IMG/VR virus record: IMGVR_UViG_3300051212_001061
Coordinates: 1 to 55,403 of that record
DNA: 55,403 nt
Reading direction: 5' to 3' (one strand)
Source: a virus
This document shows positions 8,908 through 16,203 of the stretch, in pieces. The position numbers were made by a program, and so were the translations under genes. Under the pieces are notes generated by a model, which saw only the letters and a program-made list of their open reading frames with translations, searched no databases and was not told where the DNA came from. Numbering within the stretch: position 1 is the stretch's first letter; every line of letters begins with the position of its first letter.

Positions 8908-9535
8908 AGAAATACCTGCTCTTTATATGAATTTGGAGCAGCATACTGAAAAGAATGAGAGTATGCAAACTCTTTTGAAAGAATGTGGATTTAAACATAT
9001 CATTCGTGTAGAAGGTGTTGCTCGTCCAGATCGTCCTGTTGCAGGATGCTCTGCTGCTCATCACAAAGGATTGTCCGAGATTGATCCACCATTTATTCTT
9101 TTTGAAGATGATTGTGTAATCAAGAATTTCCGTCCAGAGATTGAAATTCCTGATGATGCCGATGCAGTTTATCTTGGCATTTCATCTTGGGGGAGAATGA
9201 ATGGACACTCTGGACCTTATGTTCAATATGAACACGTTAAAGATGATCTTTATCGTGTTTATAATATGTTAGGAGGACATTCTGTGTTGTATCTGAATGA
9301 TGAATATGTTAGAATGTGCCAAAGGATTACTTATCATGCTGGATACATAATAGAAGATTACCAAGATATTGGATTTGCTGAGATTCAGAGATGGTTCAAT
9401 GTCTATACATTTAATAATCCATTCTTTTATCAAACTAGTGGATATCATGGAACGGTTAATCCTCTAACAAGTTATCCGACAGAAGAGTGTTTTGTTTATA
9501 ATAAAAATTATTTTTTACCTGAGAGAGTTGTATGA
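8891..9535 (+). CDS. GT25-like glycosyltransferase
   Basis: A 214-residue protein. PALYMNLEQHTEKNESM near the start resembles the Y-x-N/I-x-L-x-x-x-x-x-R block of family GT25, and CSAAHHKGL...FILFEDDC gives the S-H-x-x-x-W and E-D-D blocks in the right order. The EDD is the likely metal and donor site. It is shorter than usual (about 250) and its C-terminal part is not recognised. It overlaps the GT6 gene by 17 bases and the epimerase by 4. Acceptor unknown; probably acts on the same glycan as its neighbours. Confidence 0.65.
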   Translation: MNLDLREIPALYMNLEQHTEKNESMQTLLKECGFKHIIRVEGVARPDRPVAGCSAAHHKGLSEIDPPFILFEDDCVIKNFRPEIEIPDDADAVYLGISSWGRMNGHSGPYVQYEHVKDDLYRVYNMLGGHSVLYLNDEYVRMCQRITYHAGYIIEDYQDIGFAEIQRWFNVYTFNNPFFYQTSGYHGTVNPLTSYPTEECFVYNKNYFLPERVV

Positions 9536-10458
9536 CTAAATCACTAGTTACTGGCGGTGCTGGATTTATTGGTTCCAATCTTGTTGATCGCCTCATAGAA
9601 ATAGGACACGAAGTTGTCGTTATTGACAATGAGTATTCCGATGCTCATGACCGATTCTATTGGAACGATAAAGCACAAAATTATAAGTATGATATTCGTG
9701 ATTATGAAAATACACGCCCACTTTATGATGGTGTAGATTATGTTTTTCATATTGCGGCAGAAGCACGTATTCAACCCGCAATTTTAAACCCTATCGAAGC
9801 TGTAAGTATTAACTCTGTCGGCACAGTAACGGTTTTGCAGTGTGCTCGTGAATCTGGTGTTAAGAGAGTGATATATTCTTCTACATCTTCTGCATATGGA
9901 ATGAACCAAATTCCCAACGTTGAAACTCAACCAGATGATTGTTTAAATCCATATTCAGTTTCGAAAGTGAATGGAGAAAAACTATGTAAAATGTATAATA
10001 ATCTTTATAATCTTTCTACAATTTGTTTTCGGTATTTTAATGTTTATGGTGAGCGTCAACCACTTCGTGGACAATATGCTCCAGTAGTTGGAATTTTTCT
10101 TAGGCAAAATGCTGCTGGAGAACCACTCACGATTATCGGTGACGGAAATCAGCGTAGAGATTTTACATATGTTGGTGATGTTGTAAATGCAAACATTCTC
10201 GCAGCAACTAAAGACGTTGATGAAAGTGTGTTTGGACAACTTTATAATGTTGGGACTGGAAAAAATTATTCTATTAATGAGGTTGCCAGTTTTATTTCCA
10301 CGAATATCGTAAATATTCCACCCCGCCCTGGTGAAACAAGAATTAGTTTATCAAATAATTCTAAATTGTGTGAAACTTTTGGGTGGAAACCAACAGTGAT
10401 ACTTGAAGATTGGATTAGTAAACAAATAGAAACATCTGAAACTTTAGATAGTAATTAG
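9532..10458 (+). CDS. NAD-dependent nucleotide-sugar epimerase/dehydratase
   Basis: A 308-residue extended short-chain dehydrogenase. The N terminus is SLVTGGAGFIGSNLVDRLI with a perfect G-x-x-G-x-x-G motif and an acidic residue in VVIDNEYS that favours NAD. SSTSSAYG holds the catalytic Ser/Thr and PYSVSKVNGEK holds Y-x3-K. RYFNVYGERQ and GDGNQRRDFTYVGDVV are shared by UDP-sugar 4-epimerases such as GalE and WbpP. It likely interconverts UDP-Glc/Gal or their N-acetyl forms. It would supply donor for the GT6 enzyme next door if that uses Gal or GalNAc (inference). Confidence 0.88.
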   Translation: MTKSLVTGGAGFIGSNLVDRLIEIGHEVVVIDNEYSDAHDRFYWNDKAQNYKYDIRDYENTRPLYDGVDYVFHIAAEARIQPAILNPIEAVSINSVGTVTVLQCARESGVKRVIYSSTSSAYGMNQIPNVETQPDDCLNPYSVSKVNGEKLCKMYNNLYNLSTICFRYFNVYGERQPLRGQYAPVVGIFLRQNAAGEPLTIIGDGNQRRDFTYVGDVVNANILAATKDVDESVFGQLYNVGTGKNYSINEVASFISTNIVNIPPRPGETRISLSNNSKLCETFGWKPTVILEDWISKQIETSETLDSN

Positions 10459-10459
10459 T

Positions 10460-11221
10460 ATGACAGTTCAAATTTTTACGTCTGTGGTAAATAGACCACA
10501 ATTTTTAGAGTTGCAAGTTAAGTTATTTTCTAAATTTTTGGAAAATGACTATCAATTTCATGTAGTGTATGATGATGGAATAGATAAAAATATTCTCAAA
10601 GAGTTTGAGAATATCTGCCAAAATAATAATTTAATTCTACATAAAGCGGATAATTCTGTAATACACAGTAATCCTTCTACTTGTATTAGTAAAGTCGTAA
10701 AATGGATTTATGATGAACTATTAATTAAAACATATCATGATGATATTTGCATGATTGTTGATTCTGATATGTTTTTGATTGATAAATTCAATGTTCAAGA
10801 ATACATTTCCGAATATCCAATTGCTGGCATACCTCAATATAGAGGACATGTTAAGTACATTACAAATCAATTGATGATATTCAACATGAAAGAAATATTA
10901 AAGATAGATTCGAATATTGATTTTATGGATGGAACTGTTGAAAATCAGCATGTGGATAGTTGTGGAGAAATGCATTATTGGTTTAAAAAGAATAATATTA
11001 ATTTGAAAGAAGTATTGACAGTCTATCCAACACATTTTAATGACATAGAGTTGCAAGATCCAAATATTACCAACGGCATTAATTTTGAGTTGTATGACGA
11101 TATATTTTTACACTATAGGGCTGGATCAAATTGGTTTTCAAAATGGAAAGAAAATGAAGATCCTTTAATAGAAAAAGAAAAGATATTTAATAAAATAATC
11201 GAAAGTATCTTAATATCATAA
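10460..11221 (+). CDS. Putative GT-A glycosyltransferase of unknown family
   Basis: A 253-residue protein. A strand ending MIVDSDMFLID gives a D-x-D motif as in GT-A glycosyltransferases, with a basic or aromatic GIPQYRGHV block after it and a late HYRAGSNW near the C terminus. I do not recognise the family more exactly. One base separates its ATG from the upstream stop and a GT25 gene follows 5 bases later. It belongs to the same sugar-modification operon. No signal peptide or membrane segment is visible. Confidence 0.55.
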   Translation: MTVQIFTSVVNRPQFLELQVKLFSKFLENDYQFHVVYDDGIDKNILKEFENICQNNNLILHKADNSVIHSNPSTCISKVVKWIYDELLIKTYHDDICMIVDSDMFLIDKFNVQEYISEYPIAGIPQYRGHVKYITNQLMIFNMKEILKIDSNIDFMDGTVENQHVDSCGEMHYWFKKNNINLKEVLTVYPTHFNDIELQDPNITNGINFELYDDIFLHYRAGSNWFSKWKENEDPLIEKEKIFNKIIESILIS

Positions 11222-11226
11222 TTATA

Positions 11227-12018
11227 ATGGACAAAAATAAATCAATCTATAAACTTAAAGGTCTTCCTCCAATTTATTATTTAAATCTTGATGGACAACC
11301 TGAAAGATCAGAATATATGGAGAATCAATTTAAATATTGGGAAATTGAAAACTATACTCGTATTTCTGCTTATGATGGGCGCGAAGATGATTTAGGGCAC
11401 ATTCTTAAAGGAAAGTATCCTGATAATATGTCTTCTGGAGAAGTTGGATGTGTAACTTCTCACCTTAAAGCATTGGAGTATTTTTTGCAAAATTCAGATT
11501 CTCCCTGCGCTTTAATTATGGAAGATGATTGTGATTTAGATACTGTTAAGCATTGGTCTTTTAATTGGAAAGATTTCTTTTCAAAAGTTCCTTATGCTTA
11601 TGATGTAATTCAATTGGCAATTATTAATCCTGCTCAGGTTCATTTGAAAATTCACCGACGATTTGTGAATGACTTTTCAACCGCTTGTTATTTAATAACT
11701 AGACGTCACGCTCAAAAACTTATAGATCTACATGTAAGAGATGGAAAATATAAGTTGGATAATGGAGTTAAACCTAGAGCGGTTGCTGATGACTTAATTT
11801 ATAATTCTGGTAATACTTATGCTATACCATTATTTCTTTATAAGATTGAACTGGGGTCATCAATACATCGTGACCATGTTGATGTTTTTCATCGCAGTAG
11901 TTATGAAGGGTTGTGGCAATTTTGGAAAAATCAATCATCAGAAATAGATGATTGGAATGCAATCTTCGATTATGACCCTTATTTTGGAACACTTCCTCCT
12001 GGTTGGGAAGGGAAATAG
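11227..12018 (+). CDS. GT25-family glycosyltransferase
   Basis: A 263-residue protein near the usual GT25 length. It has IYYLNLDGQPERSEYM at the N terminus, SSGEVGCVTSHLKALEYF in the first third and ALIMEDDCDLDTV next, the three hallmark blocks in order; EDD is the predicted metal site. The STACYLITRRHAQKLID helix after the active site also fits. GT25 members transfer galactose or glucose to lipopolysaccharide or to collagen hydroxylysine; the acceptor here is unknown. It is the last gene of the first glycan cassette, and a terminator follows. Confidence 0.85.
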   Translation: MDKNKSIYKLKGLPPIYYLNLDGQPERSEYMENQFKYWEIENYTRISAYDGREDDLGHILKGKYPDNMSSGEVGCVTSHLKALEYFLQNSDSPCALIMEDDCDLDTVKHWSFNWKDFFSKVPYAYDVIQLAIINPAQVHLKIHRRFVNDFSTACYLITRRHAQKLIDLHVRDGKYKLDNGVKPRAVADDLIYNSGNTYAIPLFLYKIELGSSIHRDHVDVFHRSSYEGLWQFWKNQSSEIDDWNAIFDYDPYFGTLPPGWEGK

Positions 12019-12054
12019 TAAGCATTTATACTTATAATGTGCGAAAATCGTAAC

Positions 12055-12080
12055 AGGGGTGCTTGACACCCCTTTATTTT
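12055..12080 (+). terminator. Rho-independent terminator ending the first glycan cassette
   Basis: The stem AGGGGTG (12055-12061) pairs perfectly with CACCCCT (12067-12073) across a 5-base loop, followed by a T-rich tail. It lies 37 bases after the stop of the GT25 gene. The -35 box of the next promoter lies inside its loop and 3' arm. Confidence 0.85.
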
Positions 12081-12091
12081 TCCTATATAAT
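12063..12091 (+). promoter_or_regulatory. Consensus sigma70 promoter for hli operon
   Basis: TTGACA (12063-12068) and TATAAT (12086-12091) are both perfect consensus boxes with 17 bases between them. The start of hli is 28 bases after the -10 box. Such host-type promoters drive early genes in cyanophages. Confidence 0.88.
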
Positions 12092-12118
12092 TGTGTAACA
12101 ATTCTTAACGAATTTACA

Positions 12119-12313
12119 ATGACTGTAACAACTAATGATCGTGGTCAACAAAACATGTGGGCAAAAGAACCCACCATGTACTACGAAAACTACGGGATGG
12201 ATACTCCCAATCAAGTAAAGGAAAGATACAATGGACGCTGGGCAATGGTCGGCATTATTGCTGGTGCTATTTCTTATGCTCTCACTGGCAAACTCTTCTT
12301 CGGAATCTTCTGA
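12119..12313 (+). CDS. hli: High-light-inducible protein (Hli/Scp)
   Basis: A 64-residue protein with ERYNGRWAMVGIIAGAISY, the chlorophyll a/b-binding-like E-x-x-N-G-R-x-A-M-x-G motif, in its single membrane helix, after a hydrophilic N-terminal part. Hli proteins bind chlorophyll and carotenoid and protect photosystem II under stress; phage copies are thought to sustain host photosynthesis during infection. The ATG at 12119 lies just downstream of a perfect promoter; a longer frame begins at 12059 inside the promoter and is rejected. Its stop overlaps the next small gene (ATGA). Confidence 0.93.
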   Translation: MTVTTNDRGQQNMWAKEPTMYYENYGMDTPNQVKERYNGRWAMVGIIAGAISYALTGKLFFGIF

Positions 12314-12402
12314 TGACTGAACTTATTTGGACAGTAACCACTGTTGCTTTTTTTGTGACTTTAGGTTATGCTGTGGAGAAACTTGCTGAAACTTATTCAT
12401 GA
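12313..12402 (+). CDS. 29-residue predicted membrane peptide
   Basis: The frame starts with an ATG overlapping the hli stop (ATGA) and its own TGA overlaps the next ATG, so it is wedged with translational-coupling geometry on both sides. The peptide has one hydrophobic stretch (LIWTVTTVAFFVTLGYAV) followed by a short charged tail. It resembles in size the single-helix subunits of photosystem II or cytochrome b6f, but I recognise no specific family. It lies between two hli genes. Confidence 0.6.
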   Translation: MTELIWTVTTVAFFVTLGYAVEKLAETYS

Positions 12403-12596
12403 GTGCTAATATGCTTGGGCAACTTGGAGTTGCTCTTCAAGAGGTTGGTTGGGATCGAGATGTAGAACTAGAAGTCAAAGTCGCAGGCACCCTCAAAAAT
12501 GATAAGTTTATTGTAATTAAACCTATCAAAGAAAAACTGGTTTCTAATCTAGATCCAAGTCTTAAACAACAACACCCTTATAAAGGAGAAAACTAA
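12399..12596 (+). CDS. Conserved-looking small hypothetical protein
   Basis: A 65-residue soluble protein without a recognised motif. The sequence is of mixed charge, with VELEVKVAGTLKNDKFIVI suggesting beta strands. The ATG at 12399 overlaps the preceding peptide gene by 4 bases, and its stop shares one base with the second hli ATG. Position suggests a role in the photosynthesis-related operon; no function is claimed. Confidence 0.7.
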   Translation: MSANMLGQLGVALQEVGWDRDVELEVKVAGTLKNDKFIVIKPIKEKLVSNLDPSLKQQHPYKGEN

Positions 12597-12715
12597 TGGA
12601 AAAAATTTTTACTGAAAAAGCAGAACGTCTGAATGGTCGTCTTGCAATGCTAGGATTTGTTGCCGCTGTTGGTGCATATATCACTACTGGGCAAGTGATT
12701 CCTGGTATTTGGTGA
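12596..12715 (+). CDS. hli: High-light-inducible protein, short phage type
   Basis: A 39-residue protein, below the usual ORF-calling length, almost entirely the Hli helix: AERLNGRLAMLGFVAAVGAY has the E-x-x-N-G-R-x-A-M-x-G motif. A strong ribosome-binding site (AAAGGAG) lies 7 bases before the ATG. Family role is pigment binding and photoprotection of photosystem II in the thylakoid membrane. It is the second Hli in this operon and a terminator follows 46 bases later. Confidence 0.93.
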   Translation: MEKIFTEKAERLNGRLAMLGFVAAVGAYITTGQVIPGIW

Positions 12716-12761
12716 GTATTATAAAATCAACACATCTTTGAAATAAGACTTAATCATTCTT

Positions 12762-12793
12762 AACTCTGCTCTAAATAAAGGGCAGAGTTTTTT
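12762..12793 (+). terminator. Rho-independent terminator after second hli
   Basis: AACTCTGC (12762-12769) pairs perfectly with GCAGAGTT (12782-12789), followed by a run of six T. The loop contains CTAAATAAA, which also resembles a T4-type late promoter box (CTAAATA), so the site may also start late transcripts of the next gene. Confidence 0.85.
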
Positions 12794-12799
12794 AGTATT

Positions 12800-12961
12800 A
12801 TGCCACGCGGACAATTGACCAAGCAGGAAATAAAGAGAATATTATTGATGTATAAGAACGAATTATACGAAGAAAATATTGGATACACTTCAGATCCAAA
12901 GGGACTTGCTCACAAGTATTTGAACAAGGTTTTAGACAAGATAGAGGAATACGCCAGATAA
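12800..12961 (+). CDS. Small hypothetical protein upstream of psbA
   Basis: A 53-residue, lysine-rich, mainly helical protein starting MPRGQLTKQEIKRILLMYK; its start is 7 bases after the T-run of the terminator. I recognise no domain. A late-promoter-like CTAAATA lies in the preceding terminator loop, so it may be expressed late. The clean small reading frame, sensible composition and position support a real gene. Confidence 0.65.
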   Translation: MPRGQLTKQEIKRILLMYKNELYEENIGYTSDPKGLAHKYLNKVLDKIEEYAR

Positions 12962-12974
12962 GCACTCATACTTA

Positions 12975-13008
12975 TTGACAGGATTTCCTGACAATGTTAT
13001 GATAAATA
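12975..13008 (+). promoter_or_regulatory. psbA promoter with overlapping late box and operator-like palindrome
   Basis: TTGACA (12975-12980) and TATGAT (12998-13003) lie 17 bases apart, one mismatch from consensus. GATAAATA (13001-13008), a T4-type late promoter box, overlaps the -10. An inverted repeat, TTGaCAGGAttTCCTGaCAA, covers 12975-12994 (only one mismatched pair), including the -35, and could be an operator or hairpin. psbA may thus be read both early and late. Confidence 0.75.
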
Positions 13009-13013
13009 CATCA

Positions 13014-13147
13014 AACATTAAGGAATGTAACAATTCTCTAATGTTGTCCTCTACCTAACCGAGACCTATGGGGAGGTTAAACACAGTCTCTCATACCCAC
13101 AATGGAGGGTGTTGTGGGAAATACTGTAACCATCCAGTTCCCCCTGG
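13014..13147 (+). ncRNA. Structured psbA 5' leader, possible PhotoRC-II element
   Basis: The 165 bases before psbA hold several stems. AACATTA/TAATGTT (13014-13045) encloses GAAT/ATTC. CCCACAA/TTGTGGG (13096-13118) lies inside ACAGT/ACTGT (13083-13126). CCAG/CTGG (13134-13147) follows. PhotoRC-II is a described RNA motif in 5' leaders of cyanophage psbA genes; the position fits, but I could not align the consensus, so identity is inferred from context. Confidence 0.5.
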
Positions 13148-13173
13148 ACTTTTACTTACCCCTTTAACGAAAA

Positions 13174-14256
13174 ATGACTGCTACAATCGCTACACGTCGC
13201 TCAACTACTTCGGCGTGGGATTCATTCTGTGAATGGATTACTTCAACGAACAACCGCCTTTATGTTGGTTGGTTCGGAACTTTGATGATTCCTACATTGC
13301 TTGCGGCAACTGTATGTTTCATCGTCGCCTTCATTGCTGCCCCGCCTGTGGACATTGATGGCATTCGTGAACCTGTTGCTGGTTCACTCATGTATGGTAA
13401 TAACATCATCTCTGGTGCTGTTGTTCCTTCAAGCAACGCTATTGGTCTGCACTTCTATCCCATTTGGGAAGCAGCAAGTTTGGACGAATGGCTCTATAAC
13501 GGTGGTCCTTACCAACTTGTTGTTTTCCACTTCCTTATTGGCATCTTTAGCTATATGGGTCGTGAATGGGAACTTTCCTATCGTCTTGGTATGCGTCCTT
13601 GGATTTGCGTAGCATATTCGGCACCCGTTGCTGCTGCTACTGCTGTATTCTTGGTATATCCTTTTGGTCAAGGAAGTTTTAGTGATGGTATGCCACTTGG
13701 TATTTCTGGAACCTTCAACTACATGCTTGTGTTCCAGGCAGAGCACAACATCCTGATGCACCCCTTCCACATGCTTGGAGTTGCTGGTGTGTTCGGTGGT
13801 TCTCTGTTCAGTGCGATGCACGGTTCTCTGGTTACTTCTTCCCTGGTTCGTGAAACCACTGAGAATGAGTCACAGAACTATGGTTACAAGTTCGGTCAAG
13901 AAGAAGAGACTTATAACATCGTTGCTGCTCACGGGTATTTTGGACGCCTTATTTTTCAGTATGCTTCGTTCAATAACTCCCGTTCGCTGCACTTCTTTTT
14001 AGCGGCGTGGCCAGTAGTTGGTATTTGGTTTGCTGCTCTAGGTGTAAGCACCATGGCATTTAACCTTAACGGATTTAATTACAACCAGAGTATTCTTGAC
14101 TCACAAAATCGTGTAATTAACTCTTGGGCTGATGTTCTTAACCGTGCTAATCTTGGTTTCGAGGTGATGCATGAGAGAAACGCCCACAACTTTCCTCTGG
14201 ACCTTGCTGCTGCAAGCAACACCCCTGTTGCTCTTACTGCACCTGCAATCGGTTGA
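13174..14256 (+). CDS. psbA: Photosystem II D1 protein
   Basis: A 360-residue, full-length, uninterrupted D1 with five membrane helices. The blocks [29 protein letters not shown] and [20 protein letters not shown] are diagnostic. The donor tyrosine and manganese-ligand regions are intact. The C terminus is [12 protein letters not shown] followed by a short extension, expected to be removed by the host CtpA protease. The residue matching position 130 (here 131, in [10 protein letters not shown]) is Glu, as in high-light D1 forms. Phage D1 replaces damaged host D1 to keep electron flow. It has its own promoter, structured leader and terminator. No intron is present, although a homing-endonuclease-like gene follows. 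Confidence 0.99.
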   Translation: MTATIATRRSTTSAWDSFCEWITSTNNRLYVGWFGTLMIPTLLAATVCFIVAFIAAPPVDIDGIREPVAGSLMYGNNIISGAVVPSSNAIGLHFYPIWEAASLDEWLYNGGPYQLVVFHFLIGIFSYMGREWELSYRLGMRPWICVAYSAPVAAATAVFLVYPFGQGSFSDGMPLGISGTFNYMLVFQAEHNILMHPFHMLGVAGVFGGSLFSAMHGSLVTSSLVRETTENESQNYGYKFGQEEETYNIVAAHGYFGRLIFQYASFNNSRSLHFFLAAWPVVGIWFAALGVSTMAFNLNGFNYNQSILDSQNRVINSWADVLNRANLGFEVMHERNAHNFPLDLAAASNTPVALTAPAIG

Positions 14257-14276
14257 TAAAAACTCAATAGTTTTTA

Positions 14277-14302
14277 AGACCTCCTTTCGGGGGTCTTTTT
14301 TT
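14277..14302 (+). terminator. Rho-independent terminator of psbA
   Basis: AGACCTCC (14277-14284) pairs with GGGGGTCT (14289-14296) with one G-T pair across a TTTC loop, followed by a T-run. It lies 20 bases after the psbA stop. Confidence 0.92.
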
Positions 14303-14306
14303 ATGC

Positions 14307-14314
14307 TATAAATA
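14307..14314 (+). promoter_or_regulatory. T4-type late promoter for the HNH gene
   Basis: An exact TATAAATA box 30 bases before the ATG of the HNH gene and directly after the psbA terminator. In T4-like phages this sequence is recognised by the late sigma (gp55) with gp33 and the sliding clamp; a gp33-like gene is present at 52769-53029. Confidence 0.7.
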
Positions 14315-14343
14315 ATAATGTAGTAGAGACAGTAGCAGTAAGA

Positions 14344-14928
14344 ATGAAGCATAAGCATCATATTGTTCCAAGACATATGGGTGGAACTGATGACCCATCA
14401 AATCTTGTTGAACTGACTGTTCAGGAACACGCAGAGGCGCATAGGAAACTTTGGGAGGAGTATGGAAATATTAAGGACTATGCTGCTTGGAAAGGTTTGT
14501 CTGGAACCATAGGTAAGGAAGAAATAGTTAAGATGTTAATGGACCCCACAGGAAGAAAACATAGTGAGGAAACTAAAAAGAAGATAAGTGAAGCATGTAA
14601 AGGAAAAAAATTAAGCGATAAAACCAAAGAAAAATTAAGTGCTATTAATAAAGGTAAAAAGTTGAGTGAAGAGCATAAGAAAAATATTTCCAAAAGTTTA
14701 AAAGGAGATCCCCGACTTGCTTCCAACTTGGGTAAGAATTTAAGTGAAGAACAAAAACAGAAGTTGCGTATTGCGAATATGGGAAATAAAAATGCTTCTG
14801 GTCCTCACAAAGTAAGTGAAAAATCTCGACAAAATAGAATAAATGCAACAAAGGAAAGATGGAGACAGTATAGAATATCAAAGGGATTGGACCCAGATAA
14901 ACCTGTTGATAAGAGATATAATAAGTAG
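14344..14928 (+). CDS. HNH homing-endonuclease-like protein with NUMOD3 repeats
   Basis: A 194-residue, very basic protein. Residues 1-35 (KHHIVPRHMGG..D..NLVELT..EHAEAH) match the HNH nuclease core in which the two His bind and activate at the scissile phosphate. Residues 70-148 hold four repeats of the NUMOD3 DNA-binding type (H/L-S-E-E-x-K-x-K-I-S pattern: RKHSEETKKKIS, KKLSDKTKEKLS, KKLSEEHKKNIS, KNLSEEQKQKLR). It lies between psbA and psbD as a free-standing gene with its own late promoter. Related free-standing endonucleases near psbA in cyanophages are reported to cut intronless psbA; whether this one does is not known. Confidence 0.85.
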   Translation: MKHKHHIVPRHMGGTDDPSNLVELTVQEHAEAHRKLWEEYGNIKDYAAWKGLSGTIGKEEIVKMLMDPTGRKHSEETKKKISEACKGKKLSDKTKEKLSAINKGKKLSEEHKKNISKSLKGDPRLASNLGKNLSEEQKQKLRIANMGNKNASGPHKVSEKSRQNRINATKERWRQYRISKGLDPDKPVDKRYNK

Positions 14929-14937
14929 AATTTCTTA

Positions 14938-14971
14938 TTGACTTTTATTGTAAAGTATTGTAAACTAAATA
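14938..14971 (+). promoter_or_regulatory. psbD promoter region
   Basis: TTGACT (14938-14943) and TAAACT (14961-14966) lie 17 bases apart, and CTAAATA (14965-14971), a late-promoter-like box, overlaps the -10. The psbD ATG is 24 bases after it. The match is weaker than for psbA. Confidence 0.5.
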
Positions 14972-14994
14972 TGAGAAATAATAAAGGAGGTTTG

Positions 14995-16056
14995 ATGGTT
15001 TCATCTACACTTTCAAAACCAATTCAACAAAGGGGGTGGTTTGATGTCTTGGATGATTGGCTTAAAAGAGACCGTTTCGTTTTTGTTGGCTGGTCTGGAC
15101 TTCTTCTTTTTCCCACTGCTTATCTTGCTCTTGGTGGTTGGCTTACTGGAACAACTTTCGTTACGAGTTGGTACACTCACGGGCTTGCAAGTTCCTATTT
15201 GGAGGGCGCGAATTTTCTTACAGCGGCAGTTAGTAGCCCAGCAGATTCTATGGGTCATTCTCTTCTTCTTCTCTGGGGTCCTGAGGCTCAAGGGGATTTC
15301 GTCAGATGGTGTCAACTTGGGGGACTCTGGACTTTTGTGGCGCTCCACGGAGCCTTCGCTCTTATAGGTTTCATGTTGCGTCAGTTTGAGATTGCTCGAC
15401 TGGTTGGCATCAGACCTTATAACGCAATCGCATTCTCTGGTCCTATTGCAGTATTCGTTTCAGTCTTCCTGATGTATCCACTGGGCCAATCCAGTTGGTT
15501 CTTTGCCCCATCATTTGGTGTGGCAGCAATCTTCAGGTTCCTGCTGTTCCTTCAGGGTTTCCACAACTGGACCCTCAACCCCTTCCATATGATGGGAGTT
15601 GCTGGTATACTGGGTGGAGCACTGCTCTGTGCCATTCATGGAGCAACTGTAGAAAACACACTTTATGAAGACGGTGAAAAAGCAAACACTTTCAAGGCAT
15701 TTGAACCAACTCAAGAGGAAGAGACCTATTCGATGGTTACTGCCAACAGATATTGGTCTCAAATCTTTGGTATTGCGTTTAGTAATAAGCGTTGGTTGCA
15801 TTTCTTTATGTTATTTGTTCCTGTCATGGGTCTTTGGACCTCTTCTATTGGCATTATTGGTCTTGCTCTTAATCTGAGAGCATATGATTTTGTGAGTCAA
15901 GAGATCAGAGCAGCAGAAGATCCAGAATTTGAAACGTTCTACACGAAAAATATCCTTCTAAACGAAGGTCTTCGTGCTTGGATGGCACCTGTAGACCAAC
16001 CTCATGAGAACTTTGTGTTCCCTGAGGAAGTTCTTCCGCGAGGTAATGCTCTCTAA
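14995..16056 (+). CDS. psbD: Photosystem II D2 protein
   Basis: A 353-residue, full-length D2. The blocks [49 protein letters not shown] and [20 protein letters not shown] are near-identical to cyanobacterial D2, with the chlorophyll and quinone-binding histidines present. The start is the ATG at 14995 because AAAGGAGG lies 5 bases before it; an earlier in-frame ATG at 14938 lies in the promoter and gives a non-conserved extension. D2 pairs with D1 in the photosystem II core. The first residues (VSSTLSKPI) are longer than in most hosts. A terminator follows. Confidence 0.99.
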   Translation: MVSSTLSKPIQQRGWFDVLDDWLKRDRFVFVGWSGLLLFPTAYLALGGWLTGTTFVTSWYTHGLASSYLEGANFLTAAVSSPADSMGHSLLLLWGPEAQGDFVRWCQLGGLWTFVALHGAFALIGFMLRQFEIARLVGIRPYNAIAFSGPIAVFVSVFLMYPLGQSSWFFAPSFGVAAIFRFLLFLQGFHNWTLNPFHMMGVAGILGGALLCAIHGATVENTLYEDGEKANTFKAFEPTQEEETYSMVTANRYWSQIFGIAFSNKRWLHFFMLFVPVMGLWTSSIGIIGLALNLRAYDFVSQEIRAAEDPEFETFYTKNILLNEGLRAWMAPVDQPHENFVFPEEVLPRGNAL

Positions 16057-16063
16057 AATAAAT

Positions 16064-16091
16064 AAAGGAGTTCCACAAGAACTCCTTTTTT
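16064..16091 (+). terminator. Rho-independent terminator of psbD
   Basis: AAAGGAGTTC (16064-16073) pairs perfectly with GAACTCCTTT (16079-16088) across a 5-base CACAA loop, followed by a T-run. It begins 8 bases after the psbD stop. Confidence 0.93.
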
Positions 16092-16172
16092 ATGGAATTT
16101 CTTTTAATTCTTTTACTGTTTCAACTCTTTGGTGTACTTATGTTTATACTGTCTGTAACACAAGATTTTTAA
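16092..16172 (+). CDS. Possible 26-residue membrane peptide
   Basis: An ATG directly after the terminator T-run opens a frame for a peptide that is almost all hydrophobic (EFLLILLLFQLFGVLMFIL) and would form one membrane helix. No ribosome-binding site is apparent, and the strongly T-rich DNA could give such a peptide by chance. It is listed because of its position between psbD and the next small gene and its resemblance in size to single-helix photosystem subunits. Confidence 0.25.
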   Translation: MEFLLILLLFQLFGVLMFILSVTQDF

Positions 16173-16203
16173 TAGTGCTACATAAAGAGGTTGCTTTTTA
16201 CCA

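Noticed and set aside
12059-12118. Longer hli start at 12059
   Set aside because: The segment contains the -35 and -10 boxes; the Hli family start at 12119 has the expected length.
13429-13821. Minus-strand frame opposite psbA
   Set aside because: Conserved D1 coding explains the sequence; the antisense product has no recognisable features or start signals.
13174-14256. Group I intron in psbA
   Set aside because: The D1 frame is continuous and full-length, with no insertion.
14938-14994. Longer psbD start at 14938
   Set aside because: The extension lies in the promoter and is not part of any D2; AAAGGAGG is correctly spaced for the ATG at 14995.
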